DNA of 64,000 bases from Anomaloglossus baeobatrachus (Eukaryota; Chordata; Amphibia; Anura; Aromobatidae). Location: the NCBI RefSeq assembly GCF_048569485.1, contig NC_134357.1:235469576-235533575 (forward strand), written 5' to 3'. This document shows positions 34,310-45,439 of this stretch, one piece after another; within the stretch, counting starts at the first letter, position 1, and every line of letters starts with the position of its first letter. The position numbers and the translations under genes were made by a program. A model generated the notes under the pieces. The model made no database searches. It was given only the letters and a program-made list of their open reading frames with translations, and was not told the origin of the DNA.

Positions 34310-34990
34310 GTCGTTGTGGGACTTCCAAAATGGATTATAGGGGATTTTTTTTTTCTTTACAATAAATTGGTGAAAGAGGGAATGTTTTGGGGAGTGTGTT
34401 TTTCAAATAATTTTTTTTTCTATTTTTATTACTGACAGTTGGTTATATCGGGTATCTGATAGACGCCATGACATCACAAACTGCTGGGCTTGATGTCAGG
34501 TGACATTACACATCTGGTATCAACCCCATTTATTACCCCGTTTGCCACCGCACCAGGGCAACGGGATGAGCTGGGGCGAAGTGCCAGGATTGGCGCATCT
34601 AATGGATGCGCCACTTCTGGGGCGGCTGCGGCCTGCTATTTTTAGGCTGGCATGGCCCAATAAGTATGGACCTTCCCACCCTGAGAATACCAGACCACAG
34701 TTGTCCGCTTTACCTTGGCTGGTAATGAACCAAGTTGGGGGGAACCCCAATTTTTTATTTTTTAAATTATTTATTTATAAATAATTATAAAAAAAAGAGC
34801 CTGGGGGCCCTCCAAATTAGAACCCCAACCAAGTTAAAGCTGCCAGCTGTGCTCTACAGGCTGTAGCCATCTGCTTTACCCTAGCTGGCTATCAAAAATG
34901 GGAGGGACCCCACGTCGCTTTTTTTTTTTTGCTAAATACAAGGCTAAGCACCCTTTAGTGCCACATGAAAGTCACTAAAGGGTGCCAGCT
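34310..34990. repeat. Copy of the dispersed ~700-bp module family
   Basis: Shares in order AATAAATTGGTGAAAGAGGG, a T-rich tract, GGTATCAACCCCAT, GCCACCGCACCAGGGC, GCGCATCTAATGGATGCGCC, GAATACCAGACC and CACCCTTTAGTGCCACATGA with 29050-29700. Looser relatives are at 14.9-15.7, 23.0-24.5, 36.7-37.4 and 40.4-41.1 kb. Confidence 0.75.
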
Positions 34991-35039
34991 TAGAATATGC
35001 AGGGAGGTGAGACATTATATATGTGTCTGACATTGGCCT

Positions 35040-35372
35040 GCCTGTCTATTTTTCTATCCATCTATCTATCCCTGTATCTATCCCTGTATCTATCAATCAA
35101 TTCTATCCATTATCTAGCTATCTATCCATTATATATCTATCCTATCTATCCATTATCTATCTATCCCTCTATCTATCTGTTATCTATCTATCCTTTTTTT
35201 TTATCTATCAATCCATTATCTATCTATCCATTATCTATCCCTCTATTATCTAGCTATCTATCCATTATCTATTTATCTATCCATTATCTATCCATTATCT
35301 ATATCTATCCATCTATCCGATAGATAGATAGATAATGGATAGATGGATAGATAAATAATGGATAGATAGATA
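35040..35372. repeat. TATC/GATA microsatellite with an inverted switch
   Basis: An interrupted (TATC)n runs from about 35050 to 35318 and switches to (GATA)n at about 35319-35372, so the two parts can pair. The (GATA)n side continues at 36373-36450 beyond the Tc1 insertion. Confidence 0.9.
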
Positions 35373-36372
35373 CAGTTAGGTCCAGAAATATTTGGACAGT
35401 GACACAATTTTCGCGAGTTGGGCTCTGCATGCCACCACATTGGATTTGAAATGAAACCTCTACAACAGAATTCAAGTGCAGATTGTAACGTTAATTTGAA
35501 GGTTTGAACAAAAATATCTGATAGAAATTGTAGGAATTGTACACATTTCTTTGTCTCATCTGTCCATAGAATACTTTTCCAGAACTGAGCTGACTTCATG
35601 AGGTGTTTTTCAGCAAATTTAACTCTGGCCTGTCTATTTTTGGAATTGATGAATGGTTTGCATCTAGATGTGAACCCTTTGTATTTACTTTCATGGAGGC
35701 ATCTCTTTACTGTTGACTTAGAGACAGTTACACCTACTTCACTGAGAGTGTTCTGGACTTCAGTTGATGTTGTGAACGGGTTCTTCTTCACCAAAGAAAG
35801 TATGCGGCGATCATCCACCACTGTTGTCATCCGTGGACGCCCAGGCCTTTTTGAGTTCCCAAGCTCACCAGTCAATTCCTTTTTTCTCAGAATGTACCCG
35901 ACTGTTGATTTTGCTACTCCAAGCATGTCTGCTATCTCTCTGATGGATTTTTTCTTTTTTTTCAGCCTCAGGATGTTCTGCTTCACCTCAATTGAGAGTT
36001 CCTTAGACCGCATGTTGTCTGGTCACAGCAACAGCTTCCAAATGCAAAACCACACACCTGTAATCAACCCCAGACCTTTTAGCTACTTCATTGATTACAG
36101 GTTATCGAGGGAGACGCCTTCAGAGTTAATTGCAGCCCTTAGAGTCCCTTGTCCAATTACTTTTGGTCCCTTGAAAAAGAGGAGGCTATGCATTACAGAG
36201 CTATGATTCCTAAACCCTTTCTCCGAATTGGATGTGAAAACTCTCATATTGCAGCTGGGAGTGTGCACTTCCAGCCCATATTATATATATAATTGTATTT
36301 CTGAACATGTTTTTGTAAACAGCTAAAATAACAAAACTTGTGTCACTGTCCAAATATTTCTGGACCTAACTG
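35373..36372 (-). mobile_element. Tc1 transposon, 1000 bp, internally deleted, perfect-looking inverted ends
   Basis: Ends CAGTTAGGTCCAGAAATATT and complement, continuing as TTGGACAGTGACACAA, match over at least 36 bp. TA flanks both sides (35371-35372 and 36373-36374), the Tc1/mariner rule. It sits inside the GATA microsatellite. The minus strand carries the start of a transposase; the catalytic C-terminal two thirds is gone, so it is non-autonomous. Confidence 0.93.
35540..36013 (-). pseudogene. Tc1 transposase, N-terminal part only
   Basis: Begins MRSKELSIEVKQNILRLKKK, with a first helix-turn-helix (IREIADMLGVAKSTVGYILR), a GRPR hinge, a second paired-type domain (TEVQNTLSEVGVTVSKSTVK) and the first catalytic Asp in WTDET near 35549-35566. 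After that the frame reads into non-homologous sequence and on into the microsatellite because of an internal deletion. About 158 of the usual ~340 residues remain. DNA binding could survive; catalysis could not. Confidence 0.85.
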
Positions 36373-36450
36373 TAGATAGCGGGATGGATAGATAATGGAT
36401 AGATAGACAGACAGATGTATGGATAGATAGACGGATAGATGGATATTACA
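36373..36450. repeat. GATA microsatellite, right part
   Basis: Continuation of the (GATA)n tract split by the Tc1 element, with GACA and GATG variants. Confidence 0.85.
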
Positions 36451-36479
36451 GCTTTTATTTGTGATGTATGTGTTTCTCC

Positions 36480-37420
36480 CCCATCAGTATGTGTGATAAA
36501 GCAGTAACCCTGCGGGAGCTTGTATCTGAGTTCTCGCAGGGTCACTGCCGGTCATTGACGTCACTCTGAGTTGTGCTTTACAGCAGCACTGAAGTTCTCG
36601 CGAGCGGTAATGTGTTGATATCACCGACCGTGAGAAATGACCTGGAGTTACCCCTGCAGCATCGTTCATGGAATGAGGCCTCATTGCGTATCGGGTCTCA
36701 GACGTCGCTGAATCAGTGTGGATTACGCCGGACCTGGATATTTGTGGGGGTTAATAAAGTGGTGACAGAGGGGCTTTTTGGTGTTTTATTTCAAATAAAG
36801 GATTTTTCAGTGCTGTGTTTATTTACTTTACTTACAAATTAGTGATCGCGTGTCATAGACGCTGCCATTACTAATCTTGGACTTAGTGGCAGCTATGGGC
36901 TGCTATTAACTCATTACCTTGATTGCCACCGCACCACGGCAATCAGGAAGAGCCGGTGACATGCTGGGTCTGTCGCTTCTAAAGGATGCGACATTCTAGG
37001 GGCAGCAGCGGGCAGATATTCTCGGCTGCTGGAGGGGGGCCATAACCATGGCCCTCGCCCTCTCCATCCTGAGAATACTGGCCCGCTGCTGTGTGCTTAC
37101 CTCGGCTGAATATCATTGGGGTGGAGGGGGGGCGCGAAGGGGGGGGGAACTGAAAGTCGTTTTAATTTATTTATTTATTTTACTACACGATATAGACCCA
37201 CCCACCGGCGGCTGTGATTGGTTGCAGTGAGACAGCTGTCACTCAGCGTGGGGACGTGTCTGACTGCAACCAATCATAGGCGGCGGGGGAAGCAGGGAAT
37301 ACGATATGGAATAATGAGCGGCCGGCATTTTCAAAAGCTGGAGAACCCACCACAGTGTGACAGCTGTGCAGCGCTGCGCCCGTGATCGGTGAGTATGAAA
37401 GAGTGAGGGAGAGACCCACT
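36480..37420. repeat. Copy of the dispersed module family
   Basis: Contains AATAAAGTGGTGACAGAGGG, CAAATAAAGGATTTTTCAGT, TTACAAATTAGTGATCGCGT and CACCGGCGGCTGTGATTGGT, in the order seen on the right arm of the 22.9-24.7-kb palindrome. Non-coding. Confidence 0.65.
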
Positions 37421-37729
37421 GATCAAAATGGCCGCTGGCTTATATAGTCCCTGTGACGCTGTGCGGCCAAGCCAATCATAGTAACACCTCAACAAAGATG
37501 GCTGCGGCATTACTGTGAGGGCAAGCAACATGAGATGTGTTTATTGGCTGAAAAAAGGCGACAGGAAGTCAGAAATGAAAATGAAAATAGCGAAGCGAAT
37601 ACCATATTAGCCATCGGATAGCGAATACCTCGAATACCCCATTATTCGTCGGATACCAAATAGTGGCGAATACATTCACTCATCCCTAATAACTATACAA
37701 TAAGGTAAAGAGTTCCACACTAGTCGCAA

Positions 37730-38324
37730 TGTATGGGGAAAAAATGAAAAGCAAAACTGCTATGGGAATACTAGAAAGTTCATTGTATTTTTCAATCTGA
37801 AAAATTGAAAAAACTTGAAAATGAAATACGCATAACTGCTGTGAATAATAGGAATACAAGAGATGTTTAGCCATTGTATTGATCAATGTAAAAGAGCCCC
37901 AAACCACGCCAAGGTAATCTCTATTTTTTGGGTCCCTAAGTTATGTGTAACCTCACCTGCAGTTAAAAAACTTGCTCTGTATGGGAAGCAAAGGACCAAG
38001 CTATATATGTGAAATTAATACATAGCCATGTGTTTCATTTCACATATATAGCTTGGTTCTTTGCTTTCCATACAGAGCAAGTTTTTTAACTGCAGGTGAG
38101 GTTACACATAAGTTAGGGACCCCAAAAATAGAGATTACCTTGGCGTTGGTTTTGGGGCTCTTTTGCATTGATCAATACAATGGCTAAACATCTCTTGTAT
38201 TCCTATTATTCATAGCAGTTATGCATATTCTATTTTCAAGTTTTTTCAATTTTTCAGATAGTTCATTGGATTTTTCATTCTAGTATTTCCATAGCAGTTT
38301 TGCTTTTCACTTTTTTGGACAAAC
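37730..38324. repeat. Near-perfect palindrome, arms of about 290 bp
   Basis: Mirrored around about 38027: GCAAAACTGCTATGGGAATA at 37751 pairs with its complement ending at 38303, and GTTAAAAAACTTGCTCTGTA pairs with its complement near 38090. Spacer of a few tens of bases at most. No TTAA or TWA flank was found, so its origin is unclear. It may be the fold of a larger DNA transposon. Confidence 0.9.
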
Positions 38325-38691
38325 TTTTTTTTTTAACTCTGTAGATAAAAGTACGGTAAACCTATACATGTTTGGTGTCTACGAACTTGCACCTCAGGCA
38401 TCACACCGACACATCACTGTTACCATATAGTGAACACGGTGAATAAAATATCTCAAAAACAATCATGCAATCACACTTTTTTGCAATTTTTCCGCATTTG
38501 GAATTTTTTGCCACGACACACCTTAACCTAAACTGACAGACCCAGGGCGGCCTTGGTCTCACCATTAATATAAGTCAAAATTAAAAATATTTTTCAAATT
38601 TACTTGTCTATGTCTTCTAATCTGTATTTAACTGATAAGAATGTTAACATTGCTGTTAAATGTTAAAATTAGCAGTTAAAGAGTGATCTAA
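38325..38691. other. Repeat-like DNA, no feature recognised
   Basis: AT-rich flank of the palindrome; no gene. Confidence 0.4.
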
Positions 38692-38929
38692 AGGCCACTT
38701 AACACACAGCGACATCGCTAGTAAACGACGAACAACCTACGTCCTGCAACAGCAACGATATTTGGGGTTCGAATGACGTTAACGTCAACGATTAGGTGAA
38801 TATTTTTGATCGTTAACGGCCGTTCCTGTGTTTCATATGCAACAACGTCGCTAACGAGGCCGGATGTGCATCACGAATTCCGTGACCCCAACGACATCTC
38901 GTTAGCGATGTCGTTTCGTGTAAAGCCCC
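38692..38929. mobile_element. PIF/Harbinger-type miniature transposon
   Basis: Ends AGGCCACTTAACACACAGCG and TGTCGTTTCGTGTAAAGCCCC with subterminal CGACATCGCTA mirrored. TAA on the left (38689-38691) and TTA on the right. 238 bp, non-coding. Confidence 0.75.
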
Positions 38930-38983
38930 TTATGTCACTAAACCAAATCTTGCTTCAGCCAGAGAAAGAACTGTACAAGTTAA

Positions 38984-39538
38984 GGGGGCTTTACACGTAA
39001 CGACATCGCTAACGAGATGTCGATGTGGTCACAGAATTCGTGACGCACATCCGGCCTCGTTAGCGTCGTTGTTGCGTGTGAACCGCAGGAACGACTGTTA
39101 AGGGTAAAAAATACTCGCCTGATCGTTGACACGTCGTTCTAATCCCAAATATCATTGCTGTTGCAGGACGCAGGTTGTTCGTCGTTCCTGCGGCAGCACA
39201 CGTCGCTATGCGTGACACCGCAGGAATGAGAAACAACACCTTCCCTGCCACCGGCAATGAGGAAGGAAGGAGGTGGGCGGGATGTTACGGATGCTCATCT
39301 CCGCCCCTCCGCTTCTATTGGGCGGCCGCTTAGTGATGCCGCTGTGACGCCGTACGAACCACCCCCTTAGAAAGGCAGTTTGCCGGCCACAGCGACGTCA
39401 CTAGGAAGATAAGTATGTGTGACGGGTGTTAGCGATGTTGTGCGCCACGGGCAGCGATTTGCCCGTGACGCACAACCGACGGGGCGGGTGCTTTCACCAG
39501 CGACATCGCTAGTGATGTCGCTGTGTGTAAAGCGGCCT
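38984..39538. mobile_element. PIF/Harbinger-type miniature transposon
   Basis: Ends GGGGGCTTTACACGTAACGA and CGCTGTGTGTAAAGCGGCCT, inner CGACATCGCTA mirrored. TAA on the left (38981-38983) and TTA on the right (39539-39541). Same family as the copy 54 bp upstream; the two share CGCACATCCGGCCTCGTTAG. Non-coding. Confidence 0.78.
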
Positions 39539-39927
39539 TTAGACATTTCTGTGAAGTAATGCTGTCTCTCACCAACCACTAGAGGGCGCCTCACTGGTGA
39601 ATCCAGCCTCACAGTTGGAAATGCACTGTTCAAGTTTACCTTGGAAGTTTGGCTTAAGGAATAGGCAGGACCAAACTTAGGCTAACTTTGGTCATTGGTG
39701 CCTCCATCCTATTGTTTATAACACATGACCGTGCCTGTTTTTACATGGGAAAAAAAACACTAAACAGTGTTTAAAGCTGTGGTCTGCTTTACATTCAGCT
39801 ACGGCACGACCTGTGAACAGCTGAACATAAGGGTGACAAATGTTGGATCCAAAAACAATCTGATATTGATGACTTATCTAAAGGACTTATCTTTAAAGGA
39901 TTGTGCACTACTCAGACAATCCTGTGT
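39539..39927. other. No feature recognised
   Basis: Contains an ACTAGAGGGCGCC motif, common in vertebrate repeats and CTCF-like sites, at about 39580. Nothing else stands out. Confidence 0.35.
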
Positions 39928-41130
39928 AAGGCTATGTGCGCATGCTGCAGTTTTGTGTTGTCACCTAAAAACGGATTTTCTGACCAAAAAGCGCACCTTG
40001 TGCCAGAAAACTCATTAAAACAAGCAAACTTGTTTTTGTGTATTTTTTGGGCGTTTTTTGACCATTTTTGTCCCATACACTTATCAGTAAATAGTGATGG
40101 GCAGGCTCCCTATTACCCAGGTAGCTCTAACAGAGTTCTAAAGAAAAAAATACCAACCAGTCCTGGCCTGGATACCGGTCCCCATATAAGTCTATAAGAA
40201 CAAGAATGCGGCACTTAAAAATGGTGGTAAAAGGGATAGGGAGATAGAAGCAAATGTGTTATATTAACTGAGTCTCTGGCGTGTCTGTAGTTGCTTCCAC
40301 AGCCACTCATTTTACTTCCAGGGCTGCTCATTAACCTCATACATATTCACTGATTTCCCCTCCCAACAGCATCTGTGATTGGTTGCAGTCAGACCGCCCC
40401 CCCCCACCCTGAGTGGCAGCGTATCTGACTGCTTGCAATCACAAGACGCTATGCATGTCTATATCGTGCTGTAACAATAAATAATAAAACTGACTGGCCA
40501 AAATAAAACCCGACAACTGGGGGCTGATATTCTCAAGCTGGGGAGACCCATGGTTATTAGTCCTCCCAGACTTAAAATAGCCTGCAGCTGCCAAGGATTG
40601 CCGTGTCCATTAGATGCGACAATCCCAGAACTTTTCCGGTCTCTTCCTGATTGCCTTTTTGCAGTGGCAATCAGGGTAATAAGGGGTTAATAGCAGCCCA
40701 CATCTGTCACTAAGCCCTAGATTAGTAATGGGGAGGGTCTATGAGATCCCCCATCACTAATCTGTAAGTGAAAGTAAATAAACACCTAAAAAATTATTTA
40801 GATTTTTAGGCTGGGAGCCCAATAACCATGGGTCTCCCTAGACTGAGAATACCAGCCCTCAGCTGTAGGCTTTATCTGTGCTCGGTATCATTAATATGGG
40901 GGGAATCCTATGCCAATTTATTTATTTAGTTTTATACCACGATAGACCCGCAGACAGGGTCTGTGATTAGAAGCAGTCAGACACACTGTCACTCAGGGTG
41001 GCTGCAACCAATCACAGACGCCGGTGGGCAGGAGAAGCAGTGAATATGCATGAGGCTAAAGGGCAGCCCTGGAAGTAGAATGAGAGGCCTCAGAAGCAGT
41101 TACAGCTGCGCCGGAGACTTGGTAAGAATA
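39928..41130. mobile_element. Element related to 14524-16232 (GGCTATGTGCGCATGCTG end)
   Basis: The left end GGCTATGTGCGCATGCTGCA followed by GTTTT, TTTTCTGAC and GCGCACCTTGTG matches the 14524 end. The interior holds the TGATATTCTCAAGCTGGGGA and ATTACCCAG modules in inverted pairs (40.1-41.2 kb, with CAGTAACGCC-type symmetry near CCACTCATT / AATGAGAGG). The right end was not found. Non-coding. Confidence 0.45.
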
Positions 41131-41463
41131 TTACGTTTGCTCCAATCCCCCTATTCCTTCTATCATAATTTTTAATTGCCGGATTCTGGTCCCCATAGAC
41201 TTATATGGGGACTGGAATCTGGCCAGATACACCCTTTCACCAATATTTTAATTTTCATCTCATTACTCGGGCTGGTTTCATTAGGACCAGTTACAGGGGA
41301 AATGCTACTGCATAGAACTGTGTGCGTCTCCTATGATCCATCAGCAGCTGCTCCCTTCCTGAACACAGCAGCGAGCACGAGTGATTTGTATGAAGGAGGA
41401 ATCGCCATCAGCGTTTCCCATTACTGTGTACACAGTGCTCCCAGTGCAACCTCATCGCTGCTT

Positions 41464-41716
41464 TAAAGGGAAGCTGTCAGCTGATACACGCTGCCCAAAC
41501 CATGGGCATCGTGTATCAGCCACTGGATGTACAATCATAGCCTGGTATGTTTGACTCTGACACTCTGCGGCGTTTCAGAAAAAAACACTTTAAATAGCTG
41601 CTGAGGACTGAGCCGTACTGTGCACTAGTTTAACAGGCGGGTCCCCGGTTGCTTTTCCCGCGCTTATAAGCAGAGACTTGTCAATCACTGTCAGCAGGCG
41701 GGGAGAAGACGCTGTG
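41464..41716. mobile_element. TTAA-type miniature element, left part
   Basis: TTTAAAGGGAAGCTGTCAGC at 41464 is the usual end of the TTAA families seen at 12786 and 26131. The interior has a short stem (GATACACG...CGTGTATC). The partner end is not recognised, so this is probably one half. Confidence 0.5.
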
Positions 41717-42310
41717 GACTCACTCATGGAGACCTTCCTACAAGTCATTGGGTATGGTGGCTGCATGGAGTGGCCTCCACACTCACCTGACCTGACACCC
41801 TTGGACTTCTTTCTGTGCGGTCACATCAAACAGCAGGTGTAGGCGACCCCTCCACCAACATTGCAGGACCTACGACAACGTATCACAGATGCTTGTCCAA
41901 ACGTGTCACCTACCATATTGCGCAACGTGCAGCAAGATACAGTATGCTGTCCAGAGTCAAGATGTGCATTGCACCTGACGGTGGCCACTTTGAGCATCAA
42001 AGTTAAATGAGCACCATATGCGTGACCAGCATTCAATGTTTTTTTTTTTGAGGGGGGGGCATGGGTTTCATATCATAGCATTTCTGTATGCAAGGTGTCG
42101 ATTTGTATTGAATTGATGATGCCCTACAATTTGTAATTCACTTTTTTTCTCTATCTCGTTCTGTTTTCAAGATAAAAATGCTAACTTCGTTGTTTTCCAC
42201 CAGGTGGCGCTATAGGTGGTTTCATTCATCATGGCTACTTTACTATACCTAGACACCATGTCTATGCCTATAGCTGCCGCCGTTCTCAAGTTATTGGCGG
42301 TGGACAGGAT
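41717..42310 (+). pseudogene. IS630/mariner-type transposase C-terminal remnant plus transposon 3' end (copy 2)
   Basis: From about 41762 the frame reads WPPHSPDLTPLDFFLCGHIK, then after one in-frame stop TLQDLRQRITDACPNVSPTI and RNVQQD. The PHSPDLTP.D.FL.G block is the region before the third catalytic residue in insect/vertebrate mariner-like transposases. The N-terminal two thirds is absent. 42109-42306 is the non-coding 3' end shared with 18525-18720. Confidence 0.7.
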
Positions 42311-42621
42311 ATGGGTGGAAACTGTATAATTACAGTATACCACTGTTGCTAACACTAAAACATATTGTATAAAGCTCAATATTACCAAAAATATTACTAT
42401 ACAAGGACAAAATAATACTGCTATACAATGTCCACTACCATTACCACTACATAGTGATTGCATAAAATTATAATATGACCCTTACCTCTACAAAACAGCA
42501 CACATTATACCAAGACCAATAATACCACCATAATCATACCACTGCATAATGACTGAAATGCATTAGCTGTTACTGAACTAAAATAAAAAGAGCTATTACA
42601 AATACTGATATTACCACCATT
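42311..42621. other. AT-rich unassigned DNA before the 72-bp repeats
   Basis: ACCATTACCACTACAT-like and AATAATACC motifs recur loosely, but no period is clear. It adjoins the tandem block and may be the true upstream flank of the LINE. Confidence 0.35.
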
Positions 42622-42933
42622 TAGTGACTATATAGTGGTAGAGGCCAGTCCTGCCAACCATATTACACAGATAACAGTACAGATATATACAGTTAGTGAC
42701 TATATAGTGGTAGAGGCCAGTCCTGCCAACCATATTACACAGATAACAGTACAGATATATACAGTTAGTGACTATATAGTGGTAGAGGCCAGTCCTGCCA
42801 ACCATATTACACAGATAACAGTACAGATATATACAGTTAGTGACTATATAGTGGTAGAGGCCAGTGCTGCCAACCATATTACACAGATAACAGTACAGAT
42901 ATAGACAGTTAGTGACTATATAGTGGTAGAGGC
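42622..42933 (+). repeat. 72-bp tandem repeat, block 1 (about 4.3 units)
   Basis: Unit TAGTGACTATATAGTGGTAG followed by AGGCCAGTCCTGCCAACCAT, ATTACACAGATAACAGTAC and AGATATATACAGT; starts at 42622, 42694, 42766, 42838 and 42910 give an exact 72-bp period. Units are nearly identical. The fifth is cut by a solo LTR at 42934. 72 is a multiple of 3, so spurious repeated frames appear on both strands. Confidence 0.95.
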
Positions 42934-43717
42934 TGTCACGCTCCCCGGGTCTCCTGCCTCGCTCCCCGGCTCCCCTGCCACGCTCTCCGGCTCCCCTGCC
43001 TCGCTCCCCGGCTCCTCTGTCAGGCGTCCCTCGCTCCACAGCCTCCAGGCCCCATCACCTGCGATCCCCAGGCGGCCCGGTCCCCGCTCCCGGCGCCCGT
43101 CGGCAGCTCCGCTCCAGCCCGGCTCTTCTGCCTCCTGTTCACCGCTCCCTGCCCTGGCTTCTGGCACTCGGGCCTCGCGCATGCGCATTAGGGCGCGCGC
43201 GCGGTCATTGACCCTTTCTTAAAGGGCCAGTGTCCTCCAACAGGATATTGAAGGATCAGGTACTGGGTATATAGGGGGATCCTTTCCAAGTGGGCGGGGC
43301 CTGTTCTTCGTGTTTTGCTAAGCTAGGAGTCAGGTCTCCTTGTGTCTTCTGGTATACTTACCTATCTCTCTCCTAGAGCCGCTCCTGCCTCGCCATCCGG
43401 TCCTGACGATTCCCGAACCCCGAACGGTGACTGTCCGCCATCCCGTCAGTCCATACCATCTCTGATCCCTGTGGTGACCCGTCTTCTCGCTCCATCGGTT
43501 CCGGACTCTGCCTGACAACATCTCGGCCTCCGAACCTGAGCTCCGTCACCCGGACTACCTTCGATGACTCCGTGGTCCCAGGGACTTCTACACTCCACTC
43601 CTTGAACGGACTGTCCTGCTACCTGTAGTGCTCCGGCTACCGGACCCCTTGCCTTCAGTGAGGTGTTCGGCCCAGTGGATCCACCTCCTGGGTCTGCCCG
43701 TCCACCCGGCCCTAACA
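42934..43717 (+). mobile_element. Solo LTR of the Sushi-type family (relative of element A)
   Basis: Begins TGTCACGCTCCCCGGGTC and ends CGGCCCTAACA, flanked by the 5-bp duplication GAGGC (42929-42933 and 43718-43722). It contains a TATATAGG box near 43268 and GGCCTGTTCTTCG at 43298, plus the GCGCATGCGC..GGGCGCGCGC block of the family. No internal region remains, as expected after LTR-LTR recombination. Fossil. Confidence 0.9.
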
Positions 43718-44103
43718 GAGGCCAGTCCTGCCAACCATATTACACAGATTACAGTACAGCTATATACAATTAGTGACTATATAGTGGTAGTGGCCAGTCC
43801 TGCCAACCATATTACACAGATAGCAGTACAGATATATACAGTTAGTGACTATATAGTGGTAGAGGCCAGTCCTGCCAACCATATTACACAGATAACAGTA
43901 CAGATATATACAGTTAGTGACTATATAGTGGTAGAGGCCAGTCCTGCCAACCATATTACACAGATAACAGTACAGATATATACAGTTAGTGATTATATAG
44001 TGGTAGAGGCCAGTCCTGCCAACCATATTACACAGATTACAGTACAGATATATACAGTTAGTGACTATATAGTGGTAGAGGCCAGTCCTGCCAACCATAT
44101 TAC
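43718..44103 (+). repeat. 72-bp tandem repeat, block 2 (about 5.3 units)
   Basis: The array resumes in phase right after the solo LTR (GAGGCCAGTCCTGCC) and stops at CATATTAC where element B begins. Small variants: ACAGATTACAG, GTAGTGGCC. Confidence 0.93.
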
Positions 44104-44683
44104 TGTCAGGGCCGAGAGGACTGGTAGGCCCAGGAGGTGGATCCACTGGACCGAGCACCCCACCGGAGGGCAGGGTACACGGCAGCCGGAGCACTGGCGT
44201 AGCAGGGATGGGTCCCTCCGGGAACAGGTCGAACAAAGTCACACGGTACTAGGGGGCCAGCGTCCTTCCGGGGACGGGTAGAACAAAGTCACCGGGGTCA
44301 CAGAGTTCCTTGAGACAGTGCAGGACACTGGTACAGGTGCCGGGTAGTAAAGATAGGCTGTAGTACAGGACACGGCACAAGGGGACCTGAGCACCTAGCT
44401 CACAGGACAAAGCTTCAAGACACATTGATCAGGCGCCGCCCACATGGAAAGGCCAGTCTTATATACCCAGCACAGCCTCATGTCATTTCCTGCTGCAGGT
44501 GTGCTGGGCCTATAAGACCAGGAGAGTGAACGCGGCCCGGTCCTATACAGAACCATGTGGCTAAGATTCAGAGTCAGACTCATAAGACCAGGAGCAGGAC
44601 ACAGGAGAGCACGAGCGGGAGCGGCAGCCTTGACCAGTGGACACGTGGACTGGATCAGTGAGCAAGGAGCGGTGGTGCGATGG
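44104..44683 (-). repeat. Element B 3' LTR, first part (continues at 50352-50525)
   Basis: Starts TGTCAGGGCCGAGAGGACTG like 56019. It is split by element A at the target GATGG (44679-44683, repeated at 50352-50356). It contains the TATATAAG box in minus orientation. Confidence 0.9.
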
Positions 44684-45410
44684 TGTTAGGGCCAGGTGGA
44701 TGGGCAGACCCGGGAGGTGGATCCACTGGGCCGAACTCCCCGATGAGGGAAAGGGGTCCGGTAGCCGGAGCACTAAAGGTAGCAGGACAGTCCGCGCACA
44801 AGAGCACAATGGAAAAGTCCCTGGGACCACGGGGTCACTGATGGTGGTCCGGGTGACGGAGCTCAGGTTCGGAAGCCGGGATGATGTCAGGCGGGGTCCG
44901 GAACCGTTGGAGCGAGATGACGAGTCACCGCAGGGATCAGAGCTGGTACGGACTGTCAGGATGGCAGATAGGCAGCGTTCGGGATTCGGCAGGACCGGAT
45001 GGCAATGCAGGATCGGCTCTAGAAGAGAGAGAGGTGAGTATCTCACAGAAACACAAGGAGACCTGACTCCTAGCTTGGGAAACACGAAGAACAGGCCCCG
45101 CCCCCTTGGACATTAAACCCCTTTATACCCTGTACCTGTGTGCATCATTTCCTGTTAGTGGACACTGGCCCTTTAAGAAAGGGTCAGTGACCGCGCGCGC
45201 GCCCTAATGCGCATGCGCGCGGCCCGGGTGCCAGAAGCCAGGGCAGGAAGCTGAGAGGAGGAAGCAGCAGAGCCGGGCTGGGGCTGGGAAGCCGACGGGC
45301 GCCGGGAGCGGGGACCGGGAGGCCTGGGAAGCGCGGGCAATGGAGGCTGGAGAGCGGGGAGCGTGGCAGGTGAGCCGGGGAACTGAGCAGAGGACCCGGG
45401 GAGCGTGACA
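44684..45410 (-). repeat. Element A 3' LTR
   Basis: 727 bp, TGTTAGGGCC...GAGCGTGACA. Polypurine tract GGGGGAGGGGGTAC (minus strand) adjoins at 45411. Confidence 0.93.
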
Positions 45411-45439
45411 GTACCCCCTCCCCCACGCCCCCCTCCCCG

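Larger units (their letters stand above)
33659..37692. mobile_element. TA-flanked composite element carrying several nested repeats
   Basis: TTAGGGATGATCGAATAC at 33663 and the complementary style GAATACATTCACTCATCCCTAA ending near 37690 form imperfect inverted ends within ACTAT/ATAACTAT flanks, consistent with a TA target. ATTCG-rich subterminal DNA is found at both ends (33680-33750, 37600-37670). Inside are a palindrome-family module (34.3-35.0 kb), a GATA microsatellite with a Tc1 element, and a second module (36.5-37.4 kb). Treating it as one unit is an inference. Confidence 0.5.

Noticed and set aside
35598-36206. 202-residue plus-strand frame
   Set aside because: Antisense of the Tc1 transposase remnant.
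42622-44103. CRISPR-like or coding repeat (repeated peptide with YCYLCNMVG on the minus strand)
   Set aside because: The 72-bp unit is a multiple of three, so any frame without a stop looks like a repeat protein on both strands. No start, domain or codon signal supports coding.
43628-44281. 217-residue frame starting in the solo LTR
   Set aside because: A fusion of LTR end, 72-bp repeats and next LTR; no homology.
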